From Bufo bufo (taxonomy: Eukaryota; Chordata; Amphibia; Anura; Bufonidae): a stretch of 64,000 nt of DNA. Positions 32,167 to 42,402 of the stretch are shown here, in pieces. Location: the NCBI RefSeq assembly GCF_905171765.1, contig NC_053392.1:398750119-398814118 (forward strand), in the 5' to 3' direction. Position 1 is the first letter of the stretch; each line of letters opens with the position of its first letter. A model generated the notes under the pieces. That model was not told the DNA's origin and searched no databases. It saw nothing but the letters and a program-made list of their open reading frames with translations. A program made the translations under genes and the position numbers.

Positions 32167-33593
32167 GTACCCCCCCCTCTACGGGTGGACTCCGGACACC
32201 CAGGACCCACCTTATCAGGATGAGCCCTATGAAATGCCCTGATGAGGCGAGTGGCTTTAATGTCCGACACCAGAACCCACATCCTCTCCTCAGGACCATA
32301 ACCCTTCCAATGAACGAGGTACTGAAGAGAACCGCGGACAATGCGAGAGTCCACAATTCTGGAAACCTCAAACTCCAGATTGCCATCAACCAAAATCGGA
32401 GGAGGAGGCAAAGAGGAGAGTACCGTGGGCTGGACATATGGTTTTAAGAGAGATCTGTGAAATACATTATGTATCTTCCAAACCCGTGGAAGATCAAGAC
32501 GGAAGGCAACAGGATTGATGACTGACAAGATTTTATAAGGCCCAATAAACTTGGGACCCAATTTCCAGGAGGGAACCTTCAGTTTAATATTTCTTGTAGA
32601 CAACCACACCAGATCACCCACATTCAGGTCCGGACCAGGCACACGTCTCTTATCAGCCACACGCTTATACTTCTCACTCATCTTTCTAAGATTACTCTGA
32701 ATCTTTTGCCAAATGGTAGACAAAGACGAGGAAAATCTCTCCTCCTCAGGTAAACCAGAAAGAGCCCCTCCCGAGAATGTCCCAAACTGCGGATGGAACC
32801 CATATGCACCAAAGAATGGTGACTTATCAGAAGATTCCTGACGACGGTTGTTCAGAGCAAACTCAGCAAGAGGGAGAAATGAACACCAATCCTCCTGGTT
32901 CTCTGCCACAAAACAGCGCAAATATGTCTCCAGATTCTGATTGAGGCGCTCAGTCTGACCATTCGACTGCAGGTGAAAAGCAGAAGAGAAGGACAGCCGA
33001 ACCCCCAGGCGAGAACAGAAAGCCTTCCAGAACCTGGACACAAACTGCGTGCCTCTATCGGAAACAATATCAGAGGGAATGCCGTGCAATTTAACAATAT
33101 GGTCGACAAAAGCTTGCGCCAACGTTTTAGCATTGGGTAAACCAGGGAAAGGTACGAAATGAGCCATCTTGCTAAAACGGTCCACCACCACCAGGATCAC
33201 CGACTTCCCCGAGGAACGAGGAAGATCCGTGATAAAGTCCATGGACAGGTGTGTCCAAGGATGGGAAGGTATGGGTAACGGGAGAAGGGAACCTGAAGGC
33301 CGTGAACGAGGGACCTTAGCGCGAGCGCACGTCTCACAAGCAGCCACAAAACCCTCTACCGACTTACGAAGAGCCGGCCACCAAAATCTCAGAGCAATGA
33401 GATCTACCGTGGCTCTACTCCCGGGGTGACCAGCAAGAACCGTATCATGATGCTCCTTGAAGAGTTTGTGACGTATCTCAGGAGGCACGAACAACTTCCC
33501 AGAAGGACAACGGGCAGGTGCCTCAGTCTGGGCAGCCTGGACCTCGGCCTCCAAATCGGAATATAGAGCAGAAACAACTACCCCCTCCGCCAA
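32112..33593 (-). CDS. Gypsy integrase with chromodomain (separate frame)
   Basis: A 493-codon frame continuing Pol. The Met at 33593 is simply the first in frame, not a supported start. Zinc-binding HHCC region at about 48-89 (H49, H56, C86, C89). Catalytic DD35E core: Asp119 (SMDFITDLP), Asp179 (DIVSDRGTQF), Glu215 (SNGQTERLNQ). GPY/F-type module near 346-353 (LGPKFIGPYKI). Chromodomain at about 407-456 (FEVSRIVDSR, LQYLVHWKGYG), which in chromoviruses binds methylated histone H3 tails and steers insertion. The final residues lie inside the 3' LTR. No internal stops. The lack of a start of its own means expression depends on the upstream frame. Confidence 0.93.
   Translation of the reverse strand: MAEGVVVSALYSDLEAEVQAAQTEAPARCPSGKLFVPPEIRHKLFKEHHDTVLAGHPGSRATVDLIALRFWWPALRKSVEGFVAACETCARAKVPRSRPSGSLLPLPIPSHPWTHLSMDFITDLPRSSGKSVILVVVDRFSKMAHFVPFPGLPNAKTLAQAFVDHIVKLHGIPSDIVSDRGTQFVSRFWKAFCSRLGVRLSFSSAFHLQSNGQTERLNQNLETYLRCFVAENQEDWCSFLPLAEFALNNRRQESSDKSPFFGAYGFHPQFGTFSGGALSGLPEEERFSSSLSTIWQKIQSNLRKMSEKYKRVADKRRVPGPDLNVGDLVWLSTRNIKLKVPSWKLGPKFIGPYKILSVINPVAFRLDLPRVWKIHNVFHRSLLKPYVQPTVLSSLPPPPILVDGNLEFEVSRIVDSRIVRGSLQYLVHWKGYGPEERMWVLVSDIKATRLIRAFHRAHPDKVGPGCPESTRRGGGTVTTRALRRSHSSVSPPL
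32167..32185 (-). promoter_or_regulatory. Polypurine tract of the Gypsy element
   Basis: On the minus strand the purine run GTAGAGGGGGGGGTAC lies directly before the 3' LTR, in the position where plus-strand DNA synthesis is primed in LTR retrotransposons. Confidence 0.75.
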
Positions 33594-36391
33594 AATGGGA
33601 CCCGGGTCCTCGGAGTTTCCTCCTCCCGGAAAACAGCGAGAGAGAGAGCATCAGCCTTCACATTTTTGATCCCAGGTTGGAATGTAACGACAAAATTGAA
33701 TCTGGAGAAGAACAGAGACCATCTGGCCTGTCTCGGATTCATACGCCTGGCCGACTCCAAGTATGCCAGATTCTTATGGTCGGTAAAAACGGTGATAGGG
33801 TGCCTGGCCCCCTCCAACCAATGGCGCCATTCCTCGAAAGCCAACTTGATGGCCAACAACTCCCTATCTCCCACATCATAGTTTCTCTCTGCCGGGGAGA
33901 GTTTTTTAGAGAAAAAGGCACAGGGTCGCCATTTGGCAGGAGAAGGGCCCTGGGACAAAACTGCACCCACACCCACCTCGGAAGCATCCACCTCAACAAT
34001 AAAAGGTAAGGAAACATCGGGATGCACCAAGACGGGAGCAGACGCAAAACTCTCTTTAATCTTAGAAAAGGCTGCAAGCGCCTCCTCCGACCAAGAGGAA
34101 AAATCCGCTCCCTTTTTTGTCATGTCAGTAAGGGGTTTGACAACAGAGGAATAATTCAAAATGAACTTTCTGTAATAGTTCGCAAAACCCAGAAAGCGCA
34201 TCAATGCCTTCTGATTCTCAGGAAGCTCCCACTCAAGTACAGCACGGACCTTCTCCGGATCCATGCGAAAACCAGAAGCAGAGAGGAGAAAACCCAGAAA
34301 TTGAATCTCCGATACCATAGAAAGACATTTCTCCAGCTTGGCGTACAATTTATTTTCCCGCAGAATCTGCAGAACCTGAAAAAGATGATCCTGATGGGTC
34401 TGAACATCAGGGGAAAAAATCAAAATATCATCAAGATACACCAATACAAATTTCCCCATTAAATGGTAGAAAATACTATTAACAAAATGCTGAAAGACGG
34501 CCGGAGCATTCATCAGGCCGAAAGGCATAACGAGATTCTCGAAATGCCCGTTAGGGGTATTAAAGGCCGTTTTCCATTCATCCCCCTCTCTGACCCTGAC
34601 CAGGTTGTACGCGCCTCTCAAATCCAATTTGGAAAACACCTTGGCCCCAACAATTTGGTTGAAGAGGTCCGGGATCAGAGGAAGGGGATAGGGATCGCGA
34701 ATCGTGATACGGTTCAGCTCCCTAAAATCTAGGCAAGGTCTCAGAGAGCCATCTTTTTTTTTAACAAAAAAAAAACCCGCGGCCACAGGTGACTTTGAGG
34801 GACGAATATGCCCCTTATCGAGACTCTCGGAGATATAAGTTCGCATTGCGATTCTTTCCGGTTGTGAGAGATTGTAGAGGCGTGCTTTTGGCAGCTTGGC
34901 GCCGGGAATGAGGTTAATGGGACAGTCAAACTCCCGGTGAGGAGGTAGCTCCTGAACACCGCTCTCGGAAAACACGTCCGAGAAATCAGAGAGAAATGAT
35001 GGCACAGTTTTAGTAGACACCTCTGCAAAAGTCGCTGTGAGACAATTCTCTCTACAAAAGTCACTCCACTCATTTATTTGCCTTCCTTGCCAATCAATAG
35101 TGGGGTTATGTCTAGTGAGCCAGGGTAACCCCAAAACTAGAGGAGAAGGCAATCCGTTAAGGACAAAACAAGATATATCCTCCACATGAGTGTCACCTAC
35201 AGCTAGCCGGATATTGTGAACAATGCCCTTCAGAGATCTCTGTGAGAATGGAGCAGAGTCAATAGCAAAAACAGGTATATCCTTTTCTAATGTGCAAACC
35301 TGAAAACCATGCATGGCTACAAATTGAGTGTCAATAAGATTGACGGCTGCTCCACTATCGACAAAAATCTCACAAGAAATGACTTTGCTCTCTAGCGCCA
35401 CCCTGGCAGACAGGAGAAAACGGGAACTGCAGGTCAGAGGAAAAGCATCAATTCCTACATCAACTTTGCCCAAAGTAGCAGATGAAGCAGAATTTGATGA
35501 TTTACCTTTTGAGGTTTTTCTCTTATTATCGCTCTTAATACAGTTCAAGAATCTCCTAGACGGACAAACATTTGCCAAATGACCTATGCCCCCACAACAA
35601 AAACACACCATACTCTGAGGACTAAATCCTCTTTTATCAGGGGCAAGTCGACCTAGCTGCATGGGCTCCTCCTCAGAGGGGAGCGAGACAGGATGAGGCC
35701 CCTGCACACTGAATGAGTCCGCACCATTGCCCCTAGACTGACAATGGCTGGACAGAGAGGTCTTGTTTCTTTCTCTTAGACGCCTGTCAAGGCGTACCGC
35801 CAATGACATGGCAGACTCTAAGGACGTTGGTCTCTCATGGAAAGCAAACGCATCTTTCAATCTCTCTGAGAGACCATGACAGAACTGACTCCGGAGTGCA
35901 GCATCATTCCAACCTGAATCAGCTGCCCATCTCCGAAATTCAGAACAATAAAGCTCCGCAGACAGTTTGTTCTGGCATAAAACACGTAAGTTAGATTCGG
36001 CCAGAGCAACACGATCCGGGTCATCATATAGCTGCCCCAGGGCCACAAAAAATCTTTCCACGGATCGAAGGGAGGGATCCCCTGATGGCAGCGAAAAAGC
36101 CCAAGTCTGAGCATTACCCCTGAGCAGGGAGATGACAATCCTCACCCTCTGCTCCTCCTTACCAGAGGAGTGGGGACACAAGAAAAAATGGAGTTTGCAT
36201 GCCTCTCTGAAGCGAACAAAATTCTCACTGCCCCCGGAGAACGTTTCCGGAAGTGAGACCTTTGGCTCGCAACAGACTCCATGAGCCGAAGCAGAGCCCA
36301 ATGCTTGAAGCTGAGTCATAGATTGACGGAGATCCGCTACTTCCAAAGAAAGACCCTGCATGCGGTCAACCAGGCCAGAAAGCGGATCCAT
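33578..36391 (-). CDS. Gypsy Gag-Pol (gag, protease, RT, RNase H), frame-broken before integrase
   Basis: A 937-codon frame. Residues 1 to about 260: capsid-like Gag (FRFREACKLHF-like helices, LLRGNAQTWA). Zinc knuckle CX2CX4HX4C at about 263-276. Aspartic protease with Asp-Ser-Gly at 345-347 and LGLPWL near 420. Reverse transcriptase from about 500, with LDLRGAYNLVRV, MPFGLMNAPAVFQ and catalytic YLDD at 652-655. RNase H from about 795 (VDASEVGVGAVLSQ, ELLAI, TDHKNL). The frame leaves the family pattern after KADALS at about residue 916, within a CT-dinucleotide run near 33640-33650, and stops at 33578; the integrase continues in another frame that overlaps by 16 bp. The break looks like dinucleotide slippage rather than programmed frameshifting, but the latter is not excluded. 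Confidence 0.93.
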   Translation of the reverse strand: MDPLSGLVDRMQGLSLEVADLRQSMTQLQALGSASAHGVCCEPKVSLPETFSGGSENFVRFREACKLHFFLCPHSSGKEEQRVRIVISLLRGNAQTWAFSLPSGDPSLRSVERFFVALGQLYDDPDRVALAESNLRVLCQNKLSAELYCSEFRRWAADSGWNDAALRSQFCHGLSERLKDAFAFHERPTSLESAMSLAVRLDRRLRERNKTSLSSHCQSRGNGADSFSVQGPHPVSLPSEEEPMQLGRLAPDKRGFSPQSMVCFCCGGIGHLANVCPSRRFLNCIKSDNKRKTSKGKSSNSASSATLGKVDVGIDAFPLTCSSRFLLSARVALESKVISCEIFVDSGAAVNLIDTQFVAMHGFQVCTLEKDIPVFAIDSAPFSQRSLKGIVHNIRLAVGDTHVEDISCFVLNGLPSPLVLGLPWLTRHNPTIDWQGRQINEWSDFCRENCLTATFAEVSTKTVPSFLSDFSDVFSESGVQELPPHREFDCPINLIPGAKLPKARLYNLSQPERIAMRTYISESLDKGHIRPSKSPVAAGFFFVKKKDGSLRPCLDFRELNRITIRDPYPLPLIPDLFNQIVGAKVFSKLDLRGAYNLVRVREGDEWKTAFNTPNGHFENLVMPFGLMNAPAVFQHFVNSIFYHLMGKFVLVYLDDILIFSPDVQTHQDHLFQVLQILRENKLYAKLEKCLSMVSEIQFLGFLLSASGFRMDPEKVRAVLEWELPENQKALMRFLGFANYYRKFILNYSSVVKPLTDMTKKGADFSSWSEEALAAFSKIKESFASAPVLVHPDVSLPFIVEVDASEVGVGAVLSQGPSPAKWRPCAFFSKKLSPAERNYDVGDRELLAIKLAFEEWRHWLEGARHPITVFTDHKNLAYLESARRMNPRQARWSLFFSRFNFVVTFQPGIKNVKADALSLAVFREEETPRTRVPFWRRG

Positions 36392-36422
36392 GTCAAAAAA
36401 GGACGGTTGTGGTGGATTATAA

Positions 36423-37076
36423 TGTCACGGCTGTATGTGAGCAACAAGAGTATACACAGTAAAAAGAGCTACTGACCGGACCCAAACTAGGGAGGATAAA
36501 GGGGGACCCCTGTCAGACCCTCAAAGCTCTCCCTATGCTGCTAAAGCACATGCCCGGTTCCAAATGGCGGAACGAGGCATGCCCGCGTACCTAAGACTGA
36601 TGACCACTGTAACCCCTACAATAGTGGAAGGTGCCCTGCTCAGTATATGGAGGGAACCGTGGCCACCTCAGATCCAGTCAGAAAATAACCAGGTACACAA
36701 CAATGTCTGCACACTTAGCTGAAGGAGCTGCAGCCGCAGAGAAGACGGATCCAAGGACAGCTGGCAATATCCGGAGTGCTTGCTGCAGCAGAACACAGGT
36801 CCAGTGAACTGATAGCTACAAGTGAAGATACTCAAGCAAGAGCTACAACTGAAATGAGAAATATAATCCACGCCCTACAATAGGAGGAGGGGTGATTTAA
36901 AGGCAGGGAAATCAACCGCAGGAGGAACAGCTGGGAGGAAGGAAACAGAAAGTAAAGACTTCATCACAGGGGCGGAGAAACAGAGCAGTGAGAACTCCTC
37001 CAAGCTCTAGTAGTGACATCATCACAGGGGTGGAGAAACAGAGCTATGAGAACGTCTCAAAGCTCTGGTAGTGACA
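36423..37076 (-). repeat. 5' LTR of the Gypsy element
   Basis: 654 bp, same ends as the other LTR. On the minus strand it precedes the gag-pol frame, whose Met at 36391 is about 30 bp away, so a very short leader. Promoter elements were not identified with confidence. Confidence 0.95.
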
Positions 37077-37682
37077 ATGTGATGAGCAGAGTGACGTCAC
37101 CAAAGGTCCTTTTCCTCCCAGGTCATCAAAGAAGAAGAATAAAGACAAGTCGGGCAACTCGAACAAGTGGATGAGGTGAGTTTAATTATTTTCATTTTTT
37201 TTAACCCCTAATTTACTTAGCATTCTGTATTAAGAATTCTATTATTTTCCCTTATAACCATGTTATAAGAGAAAATAATAAAGATCAGGTCCCTATCCCC
37301 ATTGTCACCTAGCAACCATGCGTGAAAATCGCACCGCATCCGCATTCACTTCTATGGGGCCTGCGTTGCGTGAAAAACGCACAATATAGAGCATGCTGCG
37401 ATTTTCACGCAATGCATAAGTGATGCGTGAAAATCACCACTCATGTGCACAGCCCCATAGAAATGAATGGGTCCGGATTCAGTGCGGGTACAATGCGTTC
37501 ACCTCACGCATTGCACACGCGCGGAAAACTCACCCGTGTGAAAGAGGCCTTACTTCAGACCTCAGGAATAAGGCCAGCTATGTGGTACCACTAACCAACT
37601 ACATTTCAAGGAATAAAAGGGAAAAGAACTACTAAAATACCTTGCTACACAGGCACTTAACTGATCACTGGCATATGAATTA

Positions 37683-38092
37683 GGGCTCGTTCACATGAAT
37701 GTTTTTTGCGTTCCGTATACGGGCCGTTTTTTGCGTTCCGTATACGGAACCATTAATTTAAATGGTTCTGCAAAAAAAAGGAATGTACTCCGTATGCATT
37801 CCGTTTCCGTATTTCCTATTATTGCCCGCAAATCACATTCCGTGGCTCCATTCAAGTAACTAGATCCGCAAAAAAAACTGAACACATACGGAATGTATTC
37901 CGTATTTGTTCCGTATCCGTTCCGTTTTTGCGGAACCATCTATTGAAAATGTTATGCCCAGCCCCATTTTTTCTATGTAATTACTGTATACTGTATATGC
38001 CATATGGAAAAACAGAATGGAACCGGAAACATTATTGAAACAAAAAAACTGAAAACGGATCCGGGAAAAACACAAAGTACTTTTTCTTCAGA
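37683..38092. mobile_element. Harbinger-type MITE, diverged
   Basis: The left end TTAGGGCTCGTTCACATGAA resembles other TTA-flanked MITEs here. The interior repeats TTCCGTATACGG, ATTCCGTAT and TGCGGAACCAT in both orientations. The right end is unclear. Confidence 0.5.
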
Positions 38093-38205
38093 ATGAAGCA
38101 ATGGGTCACTAAGTGAATGTTTCATTACTTTTGGTTGAATTAGCTAGGTACACAAGACATTGTGCCTGGTTTACCAGTGAATTTCCTGGTGACAGGCACG
38201 CTTTA

Positions 38206-38381
38206 AGGGTACTGTCACACGGTTAGGTTTCTGCATGCAGTTTTGGAGGCCAAAATCAAGAGTGCATCATAAAAGGAGAGACAATATACAGGACAGATAT
38301 GGCTTCTCCTCTTTTTTTTATTCACTCCTGGTTACGTCTTACAGAACTGCATGCAGAAACCTGAGCGTGTGGCCGTACCCT
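38206..38381. mobile_element. Short MITE with AAGGGTAC ends
   Basis: The left end AAGGGTACTGTCACACGGTTAGGTTTCTGCATGCAG and the inverse right end CTGCATGCAGAAACCTGAGCGTGTGGCCGTACCCTT pair over ~35 bp. TTAA/TTA-like bases flank it. No coding capacity. Confidence 0.7.
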
Positions 38382-39119
38382 TAGAGATATATAGAATTTT
38401 CCTAGATGTAAACTTTAACCAATAGTGAAACTGCAAGAGCTGGCCAGCTTAAATTATTTGAAATACTGGTTATTTATATTGGAACCTGATGCAGAACCCA
38501 TCAATGTACCGATAAATTATCCATTTTACTCCTGAGCGGTAATTAAAAGTGTTTTCACAGGAAAGATTAGATGACAGGAAAATGCTTCATGATCCATAAA
38601 TCTGTTCAGGTCATTGAATTCATTGAATTTTTAAAGGCAGAAAAATGTTATCTTAAAAATAATAGTGATTTCCCCCCCCCCCCCCCCCAATTTCTTAGAA
38701 GGTAATCAGGATGTGCAAGCGACTAATTTAATTAAGTAAAATATGTAAGAACAGTATTATTGTACTAGTGATGTGTTTATTCATTTTCCTTATTTTGAGT
38801 TTTATTTGTTTTATGAGCATTTCCCAGCACACATGGCACATCTTGATGCCGCCCTCCTGCTTCAAACCTACTGAACTAAGCCCTTTCACCAATTTAAACT
38901 TTTAACTCTCACGCCATTTAGCCTGCATGGGTCACTTCTGCTAGTACAATTATCTCATACATCAGCTACTTCATTTTAACTTATTACATAATCTATAGAA
39001 CAAAAAAAAAGACTTTTTAATACAAAGTAACCCTATGAGCAACTGAGAACAAAGATATTTGATATTTAATGTTGTTAATAAAAAAATATATATTACTACT
39101 TAAAGGGGATATCCAGGAA
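38382..39119. other. Intronic DNA without gene; poly-C tract
   Basis: AT-rich sequence, unassigned. A run of C at about 38671-38688. At 39101-39125 two T2-type starts (TTAAAGGGGATATCCAGGAAT and TTAAAGGGGTTATCCAGGAA) stand in tandem. Confidence 0.5.
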
Positions 39120-39164
39120 TTACTTAAAGGGGTTATCCAGGAAATAATATTGATGACCTATCCA

Positions 39165-39345
39165 CGGCGGCAGTATGATGAGGCCACAGAGTGGAACAAT
39201 GACAGAGTCTGGAGGTGGCAGCAACATGAGTAGGCTACAGAGTGGCACAATGGCAGAGTCTGGAGGTGGCAGCAGCAGGAGTTGGCCACAGAGTGGCACA
39301 ATTACCGAGTCTGGAGGTGGCAGCAGCATGAGTAGGCCACAGATA
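39165..39345. repeat. 57-bp minisatellite, about three copies
   Basis: Tandem units containing GAGTCTGGAGGTGGCAGCA and GAGTAGGCCACAGAGTGGCA, each about 57 bp. Small Ser/Gly-rich frames on both strands follow from the repetition. Confidence 0.85.
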
Positions 39346-39399
39346 TTTCTGGGGGAACCTGCCTGGCATGAACAGGCCTCTAGTAGCTACAGACAATGA

Positions 39400-41640
39400 G
39401 AAGACAAAGCGTAAAGATAGTTTTGAGCCCGGAAGAGTCGCGAAGTTCATCAAGATACGTCACTAAAGATTTTACCGCATATAACCGCAGTGCTGACCGC
39501 AGAATAAATTCAGTTTTTCGACCGACATACTTCAATAAATAATTTACCACATATTACTACAGAGCTGAACGCTGAATACAATTTGTTTTTTCCACCGAAA
39601 TAAGTCACAAAAGATTTTACCGCATATAACGGAGATGGAGAGGGTCTTCGGATTCCCCCCGAACTATACGGAAGTCTCAGAAATGAACTGCTGCTCCCAA
39701 CAGCAGCTCCTGGGAAGGTCATGGAGCGTCCTGGTCATCTGGCATCTATTCGCTCCGCTGAAGGATTATTTTGAAAGTGTGTAGAAGCCACACGGGGCCC
39801 CCACGCTGCAGATTTATCATGGAGACATCATGGAGATTTTACCGCATATTACTACAGCGCTGAAGGCTGAATTTAATTTGTTTTCTTCGACCGCAATATG
39901 TCAATAAAGATTTTACCACATATAACTGCAGCGCTGAATGCTGATTACAATTTTTTTTTTCACCGAAATATATCACAAAAGATTTTACTGCATATTACTA
40001 CAGCGCTGAATGCTGAATAAGATTAGTTTTTCCACCGAAATACGTCACAAAAGATTTTACCACATATAACTGCATCGCTGAACGCTGATTTCAATTTGTT
40101 TTTCCGCCAAAATACATCACAAAAGATTTTACCACATATTAATATAGCGCTGAATGCTGAATAAGATTTGTTTTTCCAGCGAAATACGTCACAAAAGATT
40201 TTACCACATACAAGTGCAGCGCTGAACTTTGATTAAAAAATATTTTTTTCACCGAAATACATCACAAAAGATTTGACTGCATATTGCTACAGCGCTGAAT
40301 GCTGAATAAGATTTGTTTTTCCACCTAAATACATCACAAAAGATTTTACCGCATATAACGGAGCACGGAGATGGAGAGGGTCTTCGGATTCCCCCGAAAC
40401 TATACGGACGTCTCAGAAATGAACCGCTGCTCCCGACAGCAGCTCCTGGGAAGGTCATGGAGCGTCCCGGGCATCCGGCATCTATTCGCTCTGCTGAAGG
40501 AATATTTTGAAAGTGTGTAGAAGCCACACGGGGCCCCCACGCTGCAGATTTATCATGGAGACATCATGGAGATGTAACCGCATATAACTACAGCGCTGAA
40601 CAAAATTTGTTTTTCGACTGCAATACGTCAATAAAGATTTTACCACATATAACTGCAGCGCTGAATGCTGAATACAATTTGTTTTTCCACCAAAATACAT
40701 CACAAAAGATTTTACCGCATATTACTACAGCGCTGAACGCTGAGTAAGATTTTTTTTTTCCACCAAAATACGTCACAAAAGATTTTACCACATATAACTG
40801 TAGCGCTGAACGCTGAATACAATTTGTTTTTCCACCGAAATACGTCCCAAAAGATTTTACCACATATAACTTCGACCAAAATACGTCAATAAAGATTTTA
40901 CCATATACAATGGAGCACGGAGATAGAGAGGGTCTTCGAATTCCCTCCGCACTATACGGACATCTCAGAAATGAACCGCTGCTCCTACAACAGCTCCTGG
41001 AAAGGTCATGGAGCGTTCTGGGCATCCGACATCTATTCGCCCCGCTGAAGGATTATTGTGAAAGTGTGTAGAAGCCACACGGGGCCCCCACGCTGCAGAT
41101 ATATCATGGAGACATCATGGAGATTTTACCACATATAACCGCAGCGCTGACCGCTGAATTAATTTTGTTTTTCGACCGAAATACTTCAATAAAGATTTTA
41201 CCGCATATAACCGCAGCGCTGAACACTAAATAAAATTAGTTTTTCCACCGAAATACGTCAATAAAGATTTTACCACAAATATTAGTGCAGCGCTGAACGC
41301 TAAATATATTTAGTTTTTTGACCGAAATACGTCACTAAAGGTTTTACCACATATAACTGCAAAAGTGAATGCGAAATATATTTTGTTTTTGTACTGAAAT
41401 AATAACTGCAGAAGTGAAATGCGTATATATTTTTCTTTTTGTACTGAAAAAGGCCAGTAAACGCTTTTAGCAGAAAGAAATGCACCAGTGAAGTGCGTAT
41501 ATATTTTCTTTCTATAATGAAATAGGGCACTAAACCCTTTTGCCTCAAATAAGTGTACCAGTGAAGTGAGTATATTTTTTTCTTTCTGTACGCTTTCAAC
41601 ACATATAACAGCCGACGTAAACTGAGAATATATTTTTCTT
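39400..41640. repeat. Satellite-like array (~65-85-bp monomers) with longer repeats
   Basis: Degenerate copies of a monomer containing AAAGATTTTACCGCATATAA, CAGCGCTGAA and TTTGTTTTTCCACCGAAATA, some twenty or more. Superimposed is a ~180-bp segment (GGAGATGGAGAGGGTCTTCG ... TATCATGGAGACATCATGGAG) present three times, near 39633, 40372 and 40919. Frames across it repeat the same peptides and are not genes. Confidence 0.88.
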
Positions 41641-41666
41641 GTTTGAAAAGATATAAGCCACTAAAG

Positions 41667-41813
41667 CAGGCATCCTCAAACTGCGGCCCTCCAGCTGCTG
41701 TAAATCTACAACTCCCACAATGCCCTGCTGCAGGCTGATAGCTGTAGGCTGTTCGGGCATGCTGGGATTTGTAGTTTTGCAACAGCTGGAGGGCCGCAGT
41801 TTGAGGATGCCTG
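41667..41813. mobile_element. hAT MITE, 147 bp, with 8-bp target duplication
   Basis: The ends CAGGCATCCTCAAACTGCGG and the exact inverse CCGCAGTTTGAGGATGCCTG are flanked by CACTAAAG (41659-41666 and 41814-41821). The interior has CAACAGCTGGAGGG and CTACAACTCCCA. It is inserted in the satellite-rich element. Confidence 0.94.
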
Positions 41814-42402
41814 CACTAAAGGTTTTTCAACACTTAGCACTTGCACCACTAGAACAAATTGCTGGAATGACAGAGCTGTATTATGGCTATTTGAATCCCC
41901 AAATTATCTTTCCCTGCACTTGTAAATCGCTTTTCTAGTACTGTCCCTAGCGACTTCTGACGTCTCTCCCTGCACTAAGATGCTGTGAAATGATTCCTCC
42001 CTATCCTTTTCCTGCACTTATAAATCATTTTTTTTGTATTTTTTTCACTATGAGGTTTTTCCAATTGCTGTCCCTAGCGCCTTCTCATGTCTGTCCCTGC
42101 ACTCAGAACGCATGAAAATGTCTGACTCTAAGATGGCCGCCGTATTTATAGGGCTGTGACATCACAGGGCTGGCTGGATGCTGTTTGGCTGCATGCAAGG
42201 CATTATGGGTCAGCCCGCCTTCCCAGAGTTCCTTGCCCCATGTCCTCACACGTGTAGCCGCCATTGTAGTTGCCATTTTAGGAAAAATTGTGATTCATTA
42301 CCACGAAGAGCGAGGAAATTCGCATTCGTTGCAAATCAAATTTTTCCTTAAATTCGGTTCGAATTCCACTTCGCCTGATTCAATTTGCTCATCTTTACTC
42401 AT

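Larger units (their letters stand above)
31499..37076 (-). mobile_element. Ty3/Gypsy chromodomain retrotransposon, nearly intact
   Basis: A 5578-bp LTR retrotransposon on the minus strand, flanked by the 5-bp duplication ATGTG (31494-31498 and 37077-37081). LTRs are 31499-32166 and 36423-37076. Internal order from right to left: gag with one zinc knuckle, protease, reverse transcriptase, RNase H, integrase with C-terminal chromodomain. There is no envelope gene. By eye the LTRs differ by about four substitutions and one 14-bp gap, which suggests recent insertion. A primer-binding site starting with TGG is not evident next to the 5' LTR. Confidence 0.95.
31001..37549. mobile_element. PIF/Harbinger-type MITE, split by the Gypsy element
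   Basis: The left end GGCCTCTTTCACACGGGCG and right end (inverted) GGCCTCTTTCACACGGGTG are flanked by TTA (30998-31000 and 37550-37552). The MITE halves are 31001-31498 and 37077-37549, about 970 bp when the Gypsy insertion is ignored. The interior is palindromic and contains the hairpin TTATAACATGGTTATAA and the splice-site/CRE module described under findings. Same family as 24853-25698 and 48993-49176. Confidence 0.88.
39120..42402. mobile_element. Satellite-rich non-autonomous element, probably hAT-derived
   Basis: A block of internal tandem repeats ending at TTTGCTCATCTTTAC (42402), which is like the hAT-type end TAGAGATGAGC at 42751 and 49984. Its right part (42103-42402) includes a YY1-like AAGATGGCCGCC (42130-42141) also found in the hAT at 58782. 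The left end could not be placed; T2-type ends near 39125 confuse the border. No transposase. Confidence 0.5.

Noticed and set aside
33578..33593. Programmed frameshift site between Pol parts
   Set aside because: No slippery heptamer was seen in the 16-bp overlap, and family similarity is already lost about 60 bp earlier at a CT run; slippage mutation is simpler, though not proven.
32103..34732. Plus-strand frames of up to 163 codons over the Gypsy element
   Set aside because: Antisense shadows of the Pol frames.
39400..41640. Regular spacing that could suggest a repeat/spacer array
   Set aside because: Spacers are themselves repeated and the units diverge gradually, as in satellites.
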